Of a stretch of 64,000 nucleotides of DNA, positions 1 to 9,981 are shown piece after piece. The position numbers and the translations under genes are program-made. The DNA comes from Calamus simplicifolius (Eukaryota > Streptophyta > Magnoliopsida > Arecales > Arecaceae), in contig UESW01003878.1 of the NCBI GenBank assembly GCA_900491605.1, positions 1,775,410 to 1,839,409 on the forward strand. The letters run 5' to 3'. Under the pieces are notes generated by a model. That model did not search any database and was not told where the DNA came from. It worked only from the letters and a program-made list of their open reading frames with translations. Each line of letters starts with the position of its first letter. Position 1 is the stretch's first letter.

Positions 1-509
1 AGTCTATGGAGAGTCTGATTTGAAACTTGTTGGATATACTGATTCCAGTTTCAATCAGATCATGATGATAGCAAAAGTGTATCGGGTTTCGTGTTTATCC
101 TAAATGGTGGAGCTGTTTGCTGGAAAAGTTCCAAGCAACATACAGTGGCAGATTCGGTGTGCGAGGCAGAGTACATCGCTGCATCAGATGCTGCGAAAGA
201 AGCTGTGTGGCTGCGAAAGTTTATCTCCGAGCTTGGAGTGACACCTTCCATAGATGGACCAGTCCTGTTGTACAGTGACAGCACTGGTGCCATAGCTCAA
301 GCAAAGGAACCACGAGCACATCAGCGCACCAAGCACATACTGCGCCGGTTTCATCTTATTCGAGAGATTGTAGACCGAGGTGACATAAATCTTCAGAAGA
401 TTGATGGAAAGGAAAACCTAGGTGACCCATTTACTAAAGCACTCAGCATCAAGGAGTTTGACACTATAAGTTGAAGATGGGTATTAGATACTGTAATGAG
501 TGGCTTTAG
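1..509 (+). pseudogene. Copia polyprotein C-terminus (RNase H), frameshifted
   Basis: This is the RNase H end of a copia polyprotein, which degrades the RNA strand of the RNA:DNA hybrid during reverse transcription. Visible motifs in order: GYTDSSF (33-52, first catalytic Asp), CEAEYIAAS (about 160-187, catalytic Glu), LYSDSTGA (268-291, catalytic Asp), then DPFTK (424-438) and MGIRYCNEWL ending in TAG at 507-509. The first motif is in frame 2, the middle in frame 1 and the last in frame 3. Single-base shifts therefore lie near 50-60 and 460-465. The second causes an early stop at 472-474. The copy cannot encode an intact enzyme. Family assignment is secure from motif order; the exact lineage is not. 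Confidence 0.9.
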
Positions 510-523
510 GCTAAGTGGGAGTT

Positions 524-2433
524 TGTTGGGAATTGTATCCTAAAGCCAATCATTTGATGATTGTGCTGATGTAAATTGTATATAAATTGATATATTAATA
601 AAAGTTATTTGGCAGTTTATTCATTACAAGAACATCTTCTTAATACTCCTAATTGTAATGAAGCCCTTAGGATCTTCCTTCACGATAAAGGAGGATTTAT
701 CTTTGAAGGTCCTTAAAAGAGTTCGCGACCAAATGATATACTATGACAGGGCCATAGTACTATCAATTATAGGACGTTGTATATCATATTTGTTGGTTGT
801 CCTCTTAACCAAGGAGTGTAGAGACACTGGTATGACATACAGGTGAAAGTGTAGGAGTACATTTCACCGAACGTGACTCATTTCCGGATACTCTACTGTC
901 AAGAGTTAATCCGAGAAGATATAGGTATAAGTATCCTTCAGACCTGAAGATCACAACCAGTGGCTTACAAGCAACTCATTGTACTTAGGTGCCGGACCAC
1001 CTGGATTTCTAATCCAGCTACGAAAGGTTACTGGGTGCAGTCAAGTACTTGTGGTAGTCAGTTGTGGATCAAGATGGAATTTGACCTATCCCGTTAAAAG
1101 GAGAAATGCTTGTGTTTCAATTTAGCAAGACCTTGGCCAAGGCACTTCATGTGAAAGTCACATGATCACTAAAATTGAAATCACTTTATGGATTTGCTGT
1201 TTAGAGTTGACAGGCTCTTAAGCCATCCTTAGCATTTGTGGTCAAGAGGATGAATTATACGGTAACTGTTTCTTAGGGTTCTTGGAGTTTGCTCGGCAAC
1301 TCTTCGACCTATCCGGACGTCGGGTTCCATTGCTAGATGGGCACATCGATTAGTATAGAAAGTTGTTTCTATGCTACCGGCTTAGGTTCGAACCTAGAGA
1401 GTCACACGCATAGAAGTTTCCTAGGATGATCTATTTGCTGATCAACGATTGAGAATCGTATATGATTTAATTAATCAATTTGATTGATTGAATTATCTCA
1501 ATTGGGTTAAGTACAATGAATAAGATTCAATTTGGTTTAAGTCTATTAGAAGGACTAATCAATTTCAAATATTGATTTGAAATTAGACTTGATTTGGATT
1601 TAAATAGATTCAGGACTAGCCAAATTTGATTTGGCTAGGACCATGATCTATATGGGTTTAGTCCAATAAATTCAGATTAGCTTAAACCAAAAACCAAACC
1701 CAAATAAGGATCTCGCATGATGAGATAACTAAAATCTCATCTCATGAGATTAAATTCTGCAGAATTTAATTTATAACTTTTAGTCTTCTTCAAATGATTC
1801 CGTCGACTAAATGTCTTTGGTGCCCCTCTTTGCGGCCATGAATCCAATCGCGACTCTTTGGTTTTGCGGAATTCTAAATGTTAGAATTCAATGGCTGGCT
1901 AAATGAAACTATAAATAGAGGACATCCCTCACCAGATTACACAACAAGAAAAAGAATTGTTGAATGTTTTCTAAGAGTTAGAATAGAAAATCCTGGTGAT
2001 TCTGGTGTTAGCGGAAGCTTGGTGGATCTTGGAGGAAGATTCAAGTGGAGGATTCAAGATCAGCAAAGTTTTTTCCGCGAGCTAGCACTCCCGAAATCCG
2101 ATCATTCGGGGCTTCGCGTGGACGATACTAGAGGCCGGACGATTGAACGGCTGCAGAGCAAAAGGATTTACCTACTGTTCTTAAGGTAAGTGATTTGATC
2201 CCTAGATCTTAAGGCAGGCTTCAAGATAAGTAGTATGACTTCTCATCTTGAAGATCAAGATATGATCTTGATATTTTTTATATGCATATTTAGATCAAAC
2301 GATCCTATATATAAGGCAAAGATATGATCTTGATGCATGTTAGATAGATTAATATGTAATCTTTAAATTTCCGCATTGATAATTGTTATCAAATTTTAAA
2401 ATATGCATGCCTCGGGGATTAACTCTCCCAACA
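524..2433 (+). repeat. Copia 3' LTR, 1.9 kb
   Basis: The LTR starts TGTTGGGA at 524 and ends TCCCAACA at 2433, a perfect 8-bp terminal inverted repeat with the canonical TG...CA ends. It is long for copia. A TATA box at 1910 places U3 at about 524-1940. Open frames inside (658-846, 1878-2189) have no recognisable protein family and are taken as chance. Confidence 0.88.
1910..1918 (+). promoter_or_regulatory. TATA box of the copia LTR
   Basis: TATAAATAG is a textbook plant TATA box located about 1.39 kb into the LTR. Transcription would be expected to start about 25-35 bases downstream, near 1940, which would mark the U3/R boundary. The position is inferred from the motif only. Confidence 0.6.
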
Positions 2434-3900
2434 CTACCTTTGTCATAAAATTTGAAAGTGGGTGCCCGTCAACTGTGAGATGGGGAGTTGGCCTCTCTCA
2501 ACTATGAGTTATCTTGGGGCTTCTTGATAGCTGAAAGTGAGCAGTAATATGTTGCAGGTATATAATTTAGATAAAGGTCTTACTCGATTGGCCATTGGCC
2601 ATTGAGGTAGAGTTAGAGCCGCTGTGAAGCCGTTGAGGCTGTGATAAAGCTGCTGAAGTTGTAATGAGGCCACGAAGGCAGATGAATGGAGCCATTGAGG
2701 CCGATAGAGCCGCTGTGACTGCAATAAAACCGCCTCGAGGGTTTCGTGGCTGGCCCGAGTGGTTACCCAAGAGTTGCTGAAGTCGTTGGGTTCCTTCTAA
2801 CCCCGAAGGGTAACCTAAGAGTTGGAGAGTCGTCAGGTGCCTTTTCCCCTATGCTGACGATCTTTGTCGCCAACGCTGGAGTTAGTTTTCGGTCTTTGGT
2901 GCCGAGCTGGCCTCGGGCTTGAGTGCCGATGGTACATCGAGCTTTAAGTGCCGAGCTAGAGTCGAACTTTAGTGCTAATGGTACATCGGGCTTTGAGTGC
3001 CGAGGTGGAGTCGAGCTTTAGTGCCGATGGTACATCGAGCTTTGAGTGCTGAGCTGAGTTTAATACCGATGGTACATCGGGCTTTTGAGTGCCGACCGGA
3101 GTTGGGCTTGAGTACCGATGGTATATCGGGCTTTAGGTGCCGAGCTAGAGTCGGGCTTTAGTGCCGATGGTACATCGGGCTTTGAGTGCCAAGCTGGAGT
3201 CGAGCTTTAGGTGCCGATATGGAGTCGGGCTTCAGGTGCCGATGCGGAGTCGGGCTTCAAGTGCCGATGGTACATCGGGCTTTGAGTACCGAGCTGGAGT
3301 CGGGCTTCAGGTGCTGATGCGGAGTCGGGCTTTTGAGTGCCGAGCTGGAGTTGGGCTTCAGGTACCGAGCTAGAGTCAGGCTTCAGGTGCCGATGCAGAG
3401 TCGGGCTTCAAGTGCCGATGGTACATCGGGCTTTGAGTGCCGAGCTAGAGTCGGGCTTCAGGTGCTGACGCGGAGTCAGGCTTTTGAGTGCCGAGCTAGA
3501 GTTGGGCTTTAGGTGCCGAGCTAGAGTTGGGCTTCAAGTGCCGATAGTACATCGGGCTTTGAGTGCCGAGCTGGAGTCGGGCTTTAGGTGCCGACGCGGA
3601 GTCGGGCTTTTGAGTGCCGAGCTGGAGTCGGGCTTTAAGTGCCGAGCTAGAGTCGGGCTTCAGGTGGTGATGCGAGTCGGGCTTCAAGTGCCGATGGTAC
3701 ATCGGGCTTTGAGTGTCTAGCTGGAGTCAGGCTTTAGGTACCGACGCGGAGTCGGGCTTTTGAGTGCCAAGCTGGAGTCGAGCTTTAGGTGCCGAGCTAG
3801 AGTCGGGCTTCAGGTGCCGATGCGGAGTCGGTCTTGAATATTGATGCAGAATCGGTCTTTCCTGCATGATATTTTCAAGTATCAATGAAAGAAATACTGT
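2434..3900 (-). mobile_element. Fragment of gypsy internal region related to the element at 5452-11676
   Basis: The stretch resembles the internal region 7740-8810 of the complete gypsy element in several blocks: the GGGTGCCCGTCAACTGTGAG block (2460 and 8061), the TCGAGGGTTTCGTGGCTGGC block (about 2733 and 7751), the CCCCGAAGGGT/GTCGTCAGG block (2800 and 8390), and the end near 3850 that matches about 8770. No LTR or coding sequence of its own is visible. It is best read as a truncated older relative, in the same orientation as the complete copy, cut off on the left by the copia insertion. Confidence 0.65.
2890..3845 (+). repeat. Minisatellite, ~25-bp subunits in ~50-bp pairs
   Basis: About 950 bases of imperfect copies of GTGCCGAGCTGGAGTCGGGC-type units with connectors CTTTAG or CTTCAG. 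They alternate with a variant carrying GATGGTACATCGGG. Subunits are about 25 bp and often pair into about 50 bp. Open frames here on both strands come from the repeat periodicity, not from a gene. A much shorter equivalent (8580-8750) is in the complete gypsy element, so the array expanded within this copy. Confidence 0.85.
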
Positions 3901-4509
3901 TAAGTATGACATTTTCAAATATTTATTTTTTATTGGTGAAAATGAATATAATATTAAATTTAATATTGTAACAAGAACTTATAATAACATTCTGACAATA
4001 AGACATGCATGAAGAAAACTATTTCAAATTTATTTTAAAATTTCATCAAACCCAAAATAGTTCAATATATTAATGTTATAGAATCATTATATTATTATAT
4101 TAATATCACATAATATAATCTTTTATATAATATTAAAATAATACTATACTGTATTCTAATATTATTGTAATATATTATTTATTTAATATAATAATATTAC
4201 TATAAGGGTTTTCTAAATTTAATTGATATAATATTTTTAAATAAACTATTAAAATTAAAATATTAAAACAGCTTACTAATAATATTTTTAATATTAATAA
4301 TTAAATAGTTTAATCAGTAAAATTGGTTATGAAATATATTTTGTAATATTAAAGAATAATATTTTGTAATAAATATTTTTTTATTATAATAGTTTATCAA
4401 CAAATAATAAATTATTAAGATTAAAATATTAAAATAGCTTACTAATAATTTTGTAATAAATTTATTTTTTATATTAATTTAATAAAAGAATCCATCCCTA
4501 TTTTTTTTA
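3901..4509. other. AT-rich non-coding stretch
   Basis: Strongly A/T-rich sequence dominated by TAATATTA-like words. A segment near 4250-4290 recurs at about 4410-4450 (AATAAACTATTAAAATTAAAATATTAAAA type words), suggesting slippage duplication. No coding or RNA gene seen. Confidence 0.6.
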
Positions 4510-5130
4510 TTTTTATTTTTTTGGTGGCCCGGCCATAGGCCACTGTGGCAATTAATTTTTCCCCCTGTAAAATTAATTTTTTCCCGTGTAAAATTAATTT
4601 TTTCCCGTGGGAGGGGGGATTCCCCCCCCCCCCACTGTTAAATTTTTTTTTTCCCGTGGCCTGGCCACTGTGGCCAGGCCACGACCGGCCACGGCCGCAG
4701 CCATGGCCGGAGAAGACAGGAGGGGGGGAGGGTTCCCCTTGTTAAATTAATTTTTCCCGTGGCCTGGCCATTGTGGCCAGGCCACGATCGGCCACGGCCG
4801 TGGCCGAAGAAGACGGGGGGGGGGGAATCCCCCCCCCCAATTGTTAAATTGACAAGAGGGGGGGAGGGGTTCCCCCCCTGTTAAATCAATATTTTTCCGT
4901 GGCCTGGCCACTGTGGCCAGGCCACGACCGGCCGCGGCCATGGCCGGAAAAGACGGGAAGGGAGGGGGATTTCCCCCCCCCCCACTGTTAAATTTTTTTT
5001 TTAGAGGGAGGGAGAGGAGTACCTGGCGAGTGATTCGGGTGCTGGAGAGCCGCCGGATGTGGGGAAGATGGAGGACGAGAAAGGAGAAGGCGGGAGGGGG
5101 GGGGGGTTCGGGCTCGTGAGGAGGAAGAAG
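4510..5130. repeat. GC-rich inverted repeats with homopolymer runs
   Basis: Three related copies (about 4655-4720, 4757-4810, 4898-4950) contain GGCCTGGCCACTGTGGCCAG, itself an inverted repeat, followed by GGCCACGGCC-like words and a run of G or C. Each is preceded by a GTTAAATT/T-run connector. A diverged relative is at 14960-15020, on the far side of the nested block. The symmetrical placement suggests both belong to one large element whose middle was later invaded. Long open frames here are artefacts of GC content. Confidence 0.6.
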
Positions 5131-5154
5131 AAGAGGGGGATCCGCAGGATTTAT

Positions 5155-5451
5155 GAATCAGGATTAGCGACGCAAGATGCTAATATGTCGCTAATCAGCG
5201 ATGCTAATTATGCATCGCTAAGCTGCCGCCTTTAAGCATTTTGGCGGGAAAGTTAGCGACACATCTGATTTGCGTCGCAATATTGCGACGCATATGCTAT
5301 GCGTCACAATATTAGTTTAAAAATTTAATATTACAAATATTGCGATGCAGGAATTATGCGTCGCAATATTGCGATACAAATGCAATGCGTCGTAATATTT
5401 GTATTATTAAATTAATAAACTAATATCAATATTGCGACGCATAATGGATGT
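5155..5451. repeat. GCGACGCA/TGCGTCGC array (CACTA-like subterminal repeats), left part
   Basis: Many short copies of GCGACGCA and its complement TGCGTCGC (and variants such as TTAGCGACG) alternate at 10-40 base spacing, joined by AATATT. Arrays of this type are typical of subterminal regions of plant CACTA (En/Spm) transposons, which bind the element's own protein. The same array resumes at 11677 after the gypsy insertion. No CACTA terminus or transposase was found, so the superfamily call is inference. Confidence 0.5.
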
Positions 5452-7307
5452 TGTTGCGGACAAATCACCCGTATTGAGCGACGGGCATGCTGAGGTTCAT
5501 CGTGGGCTTCCAAGTGGGATGGAGGGGTCGTCTCCCTTCTTCGGAACCCTGCAAGAAGTCCCCGGCCGGTGCTCCCAGCGAGGACCCTCCGACGCTCAAG
5601 TCAGTAAACTTGTCACTCAGTTCTGTAGTAGTGAGATAGGAATTGAGAGACAGAGAGCGATAGATAGGGAGAGAGAGATCCCCTTGCGTTGAGCTCGGGT
5701 CCTCCTCCTATACCTGTTTGGGGGGTCTCGTTTACCTTGTTCTGTTGGAACCGTTGAATCTTCCTTGTTGAGATAAGTTTCTTTGAACGGCGAGTGGTTA
5801 AGCCGTTGCTGGATGAGGGCCGCTTGTAGAGGTAACTGCCGATCGTGGCAGCACTTGCACGTGATTTCAGTAAGCGAGGTACACGGAAATAGACCTAGAA
5901 TCTCGGGATCCGTTGCCTGAAGCGAGTCATTGTGTATGCGAAAAAGGCACCTAGTACTGGAGCTGTTGCTGGAGGCCGAAGCCAAAGGCCGAGCCGAAGG
6001 CCATCGCTGGAGGCCAGAGCTGAAGGCCGGAGCCGAAGGCTGTCGCTGGAGGCCGGAGCCGAAGGCCGGAGACAAAGGTCGTCGCTGGAGGCCGGAGCCG
6101 AAGGCCGTCGCTGGAGGCCGGAGCCGAAGGCCGAAGCCGAGGGCCAGAGCCGAGGGCCATCGCTGGAGGCCAGAGCCAAAGGCCATCGCTGGAGGCCGGA
6201 GCCGAAGGCCGGAGCCAAAGGCTGGAGCCAAAGTTCCTTTTCTGGGTTTTGCTGTCACATCATTATCTTCGGAAATCATGCAAAAGATAATACCACCCAG
6301 GGGAGATGGTCAGCCGTATCAACCATTGTTGCCGCCAGATCACCGGCCTCGAGCGTCCGCGAGCATCCATCCTCCAGCGAGCTCCTCGTGCCTGCGGGCC
6401 TGCAAACAAGTCCCGGGGCCAAAATTTCGGTGGGAACCCTCCGACGCTCAAGTCAGTGCTCTGAGCAATGGCCGTGAGCTTGAGGAAGCTCAAAAGAGAA
6501 AGAGAGGAGGCTCAGAGACAGGAGCTCTCCCTGTGAGCATTTAGGAGTGTTATGAGTGTGTTACCTGGTCGGGGTCTCTCTTACCCTTGTTATAATGCCT
6601 GGAGTCCCGTGGGCTTGGGGCGTGATCACTTGTCAGAACATTAATTGATGGCAGCACAGTGGAGCTTACCTCCGTATGACGTGTCAAGCTGTAGGCCGTG
6701 TCTTATTAGAGTAGGTGGTCGCAGGGCATGGCCGATCGTTAATGCGCTTGCCAAACATGTCCCCTACGTCACCTTTTTGGTTGTCCTATGCGGACAGTGA
6801 TGGGTGATAAAGTTAGTCGTGTGGGTCCCAAGGTACAGTTGTTGGGGGAGAAGGATGATGTTGAGTTGAAGCCAACTATCCCTCGTAGAGTGTTGAGTAT
6901 GGAGTGCTTGCGTGGCCCTGCTCATGCCCTTGGATGAGCTTGCATGGCACTGTTAACGGCGAGGGAGCTTGGCAGCTTGGAGGTGTCGGCCTTGGAGGTG
7001 TCGGCCATGGAGTTGTCGGCCATGGAGGTGTCGGCCATGGAGGTGTCGGCTTGGAGGTGTCGGCCATGGAGGTGTCGGCCATGGAGGTGTCGGCCTTGGA
7101 GGTGTCGGCCATGGAGGTGTCGGCCATGGAGCTGTCGGCCATGGAGGTGTCGGCCATGGAGGTGTCAGCCATGGAGCTGTCGGCCATGGAGCTATCGGCC
7201 ATGGAGGTGTCGGCCTTGGAGCATGGTCGAAGGGCTCTTTAGAGGCCGAAGGGGGGCTCCGTCAGTTTCCTTCACGATTCTCTAATGGCGTTGGATCAGC
7301 CACATCA
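5452..7307 (-). repeat. 3' LTR of the gypsy element (1856 bp)
   Basis: Near-identical to 9982-11676 over most of its length, but about 160 bp longer. Much of the excess comes from extra copies of a 15-bp unit (GGAGGTGTCGGCCAT) at 6970-7225; the copy at 11465-11590 is about half that length. A second GC-rich repeat (GCTGGAGGCCGGAGCCGAAG type) lies at 5945-6230. Apparent 100-220 codon frames on both strands are products of these repeats. Confidence 0.88.
6970..7225 (+). repeat. 15-bp VNTR within LTR
   Basis: About seventeen head-to-tail copies of GGAGGTGTCGGCCAT, with variants CTTGGAGG and GAGCTG. The unit length is a multiple of three, so stop-free frames appear in several readings. The matching site in the other LTR (11465-11590) has about half as many copies. 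Confidence 0.9.
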
Positions 7308-7325
7308 AATGCCCCCTCACCCCTG
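7308..7325 (-). other. Polypurine tract of the gypsy element
   Basis: On the minus strand the sequence directly before the 3' LTR reads GGGGTGAGGGGGCATT, then the LTR start TGATGTGG. This is the expected place and composition for the plus-strand primer. Confidence 0.7.
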
Positions 7326-8289
7326 AGATAAAGCGGGCCCACCCCAGCAAGGCAAAAGGGGCATCACCTCCCAAGTGGCTGATCCTCACCCGACTTTGGG
7401 GTCTTTAACCTTTGACATGAAGTTTGTATATGGGTCCCTGTCCACATGCCATTGAGGCAAAGAGCCAATGATGCCGCAATGATGCTCCTGAGACAGAGGG
7501 AGCCGTTGCCACATAGGTAGAGATAAGCTGCTGAGGCTGTAATAAGGCCGCTGAGGCTAAAATAAGATGGCCGAAGCAGAAATAAAGCCACAGGGCCGAA
7601 ATAAAATTGCCTCTGTGTGCTGTGTGCTGGTCCGGAAGGTGACTCAAGTGGGTACGGGCTGTTAGGGATTTGAACCGACTCGGGGCGTATGCTAGCCAGG
7701 CCGAGTGGTATCCGTTAGTTGCCATACCGTCGAGCTACTCCGAAACCACCTCGAGGGTTTCGTGGCTGGCCCGAGGGATGACTCGAGGTCGCTGGAATCA
7801 TAGGTCTTGAACCACCACGGGGGTTTTGCGGCCGGCCCGGGGGTAACTTTTGATCACAGGACCGTCGAGAGCCTTTTGAATGGTTAGTTTTCCCATAATG
7901 CATTTAGATACTAACGAAAAGAAACCTTTTCTTGTAGTGTACTTAGCTCTTTGTTGGAGGAATTTGTCTCCTTCTGCTTCGTTTTGGGAGGCTCCAGGTT
8001 TGTGGCTTTTGTTGGTGAGCTTGGAGGGGCTCTTTACTTTTGGCGTGAAGTTTAGAGGTGGGTGCCCGTCAACTGTGAGCTGAGGAGTTGGCCTCTCCCA
8101 GCTGTGAGCTGTCATGGGGCTTCTTGATAGCTGAAAGTAACCAGCGATATGTTGCAAGTATACAATTTAAACGAAGGTATTACCCGACTGGCCATTGGCC
8201 GCTAATGCAGAGTTGAAGCCGCTGAGGCTGAAATGAAGCCGTTGAGGCTGTGTCGAAGCCGCTGAGGCAAAGTTGAGGCCGTTGAGAGC

Positions 8290-8580
8290 CTTTTGAACCC
8301 CAGAGGGTGACCTGAGAGTTGAAAGTCGTCAGGAGCCTTTTTAACCCTGAAGGGTGACATGAGAGTTGAAAGTCGTCAGGAGCCTTTTTAACCCCGAAGG
8401 GTGACCTGAGAGTTGAAAGTCGTCAGGAGCCTTTTTAACCCCGAAGGGTGACCTGAGAGTTGAAAGTCGTCAGGTGCTTTTTTAACCCCGAAGGGTGACC
8501 TGAGAGTTGAAAGTCGTCAGGAGCCTTTTTAACCCCGAAGGGTGACCTGAGAGTTGAAAGTCGTCAGGAGCCTTTTGAAA
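8290..8580 (+). repeat. 47-bp tandem repeat in gypsy interior
   Basis: Six nearly identical copies of a ~47-bp unit containing AACCCCGAAGGGTGACC and GAGAGTTGAAAGTCGTCAGG. A single diverged unit is present in the related fragment near 2800-2850, so the amplification is specific to this element. Confidence 0.88.
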
Positions 8581-9339
8581 TGAGCTGGCCTCAAGCTTTT
8601 TGTGCTGAGCTGGGGTCGAGCTTAGAGTGCCGGCGCTTGGGGTCGATCGAGGTCTTCCCTGCTGGACCCGGGCTTATGGTGCCGGCGCTTGGGGCCGATC
8701 GAGGCCTTCGCTGCTGGACCCGGGCTTATGGACGCCAAAGCGAGGTTGGTCTTGCAAGGTAAATCTTCCATGCATGGCATTTTTAAGTATTAATGAAAGA
8801 AAACTGTCTTAAGTGTAATGTACTTAGCTCTTGTAGCTCCCATGTTTTCCTTTTGCAGATTTGAGCACTTCCGCCCGCTGGTGGTTTGCCCCCCAGGGAA
8901 TCATGTTAGTTGGATTGGAGGTGTCGTTGCCCTTACTTGGGCCTTCCCTCGCGTTGGAGGCCAGGACGAGATGCCTGTGGCCGGGAAGAAGCTGGAAACC
9001 GAGATAAAGCTGGAGTCCATTGAGGAAAGCCTCGACAGTTGGCGGTCATTGAAGATGAATGGCTGGGAGAGTCCATCGAGGGCGTTGCTGAGAGTAAAAG
9101 GTCGGCGGAGTTGCTGGGAGGGCTCTTTGCCTAGTTTTTCTTTGAAGAGATTGATTACCCTCGGTGCTGATGCTTAAGAGTAGCGAAATCCGTAAAAGGT
9201 TCTGGGCTCGGTTTGGCTTTTGGATGTAACAGAGAGAAGGAGAGAGAGGAAAGTTGGAGTCTAACAGTCAAAGCCTTTTGTCTTCATCTTCCTCCTTGCA
9301 TTAATTGCAACAACACCTCTCGGCTTGCCACCATCAAAA

Positions 9340-9830
9340 ATTAAAATGCCCATAAATGCTTGAGGTGACGGATAATGTCTCAAGTCCATCCCTTTTGGAA
9401 ATTATTCTGCTACCCATATTGCAGTCCACCTCTGGCCGATTTTTGAGCCTTTGAGTGAACTCTTCCAGCCGCCAGTGTTGTTCATCCAGATGCTTCCTCA
9501 TCTTATGATTAAGGTCCTCCCCAGATGACTCGAAAGACTAACAGAAGGCAGGAGATCGGTGGTGCTCAGGTGAAGCTTGATGGTGATAAGCTTCTCTAAG
9601 AGGAGATTTTCCGCGAGCGGATCACTAGCCAACTGGTGCAGCTATCATGGGCGACGTGAGAGGCTTGGGGTGCTGCTGAGTGGCCCCCGAGCGTTGCTTC
9701 TGTAGTTCATGAACTGCTGCTTTCAAAGATTGATCTTGTTGATTGAGGATGGCCAGCTGGTTAATCAGAGCAGCTGAAGTTGGTGGTGAAGGAGGGGCAG
9801 GGAGAGAGAGAGACTGGTCTTTTGTCGCTC
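9340..9830 (-). pseudogene. Degenerate gag remnant of the gypsy element
   Basis: On the minus strand two short frames read as gag-like, charged, Gln-rich sequence. One (about 9815 down to the stop at 9625-9627) contains LINQLAILNQQDQSLKAAV and QKQRSG. The next (about 9530 down to 9345) contains HKMRKHLDEQHWRLEEF and KNRPEVDC. Both lie just inside the primer-binding site, where gag belongs. Stops and frame changes separate them, so no intact protein is made. The call rests on position and composition; no catalytic motif is expected in gag. Confidence 0.5.
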
Positions 9831-9962
9831 AGTGCGATGTGGATGCCCCCCAGCACGATTGGTAAGAACCTCTGGCATGTGCATCACCACCATGGCTATC
9901 TTAGAGGGGACAGAGACTTATAGCTCAAGGAGACAGAGCTTTCTTTCCTTAGTGCATGCCCC

Positions 9963-9979
9963 CCTACCTGACGCGCCAA
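9963..9979 (-). other. Primer-binding site region of the gypsy element
   Basis: On the minus strand, two bases after the 5' LTR, the sequence reads TTGGCGCGTCAGGTAGG. A TTGGCGC start right after the LTR is common in plant gypsy (Tat/Athila-like) elements. The tRNA used was not identified. Confidence 0.6.
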
Positions 9980-9981
9980 TC

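Larger units (their letters stand above)
1..2433 (+). mobile_element. Ty1/copia LTR retrotransposon, 3' end only
   Basis: The window opens inside a copia element. The decayed end of the polyprotein (RNase H) is followed by a purine-rich stretch (GTGGGAG, 515-521) that can serve as polypurine tract, then a complete 3' LTR. Copia order (RNase H last, directly before the LTR) is seen. The 5' LTR, gag, integrase and reverse transcriptase lie upstream of the window, so the target duplication cannot be checked; the five bases after the LTR are CTACC. The element abuts gypsy-derived sequence at 2434, so it probably inserted into an older element. Confidence 0.9.

Noticed and set aside
1383..1396. 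TAGGTTCGAACCTA, resembling a tRNA T-loop/B box
   Set aside because: It is a perfect palindrome within the copia LTR and no acceptor stem or anticodon arm surrounds it.
1878..2189. 103-codon frame in the copia LTR
   Set aside because: Spans the TATA box and likely R/U5 region, with no recognisable domain.
5617..6544. Frames of 180-220 codons on both strands in the gypsy LTR
   Set aside because: Produced by GC-rich minisatellite repeats; antisense frames of similar length overlap them.
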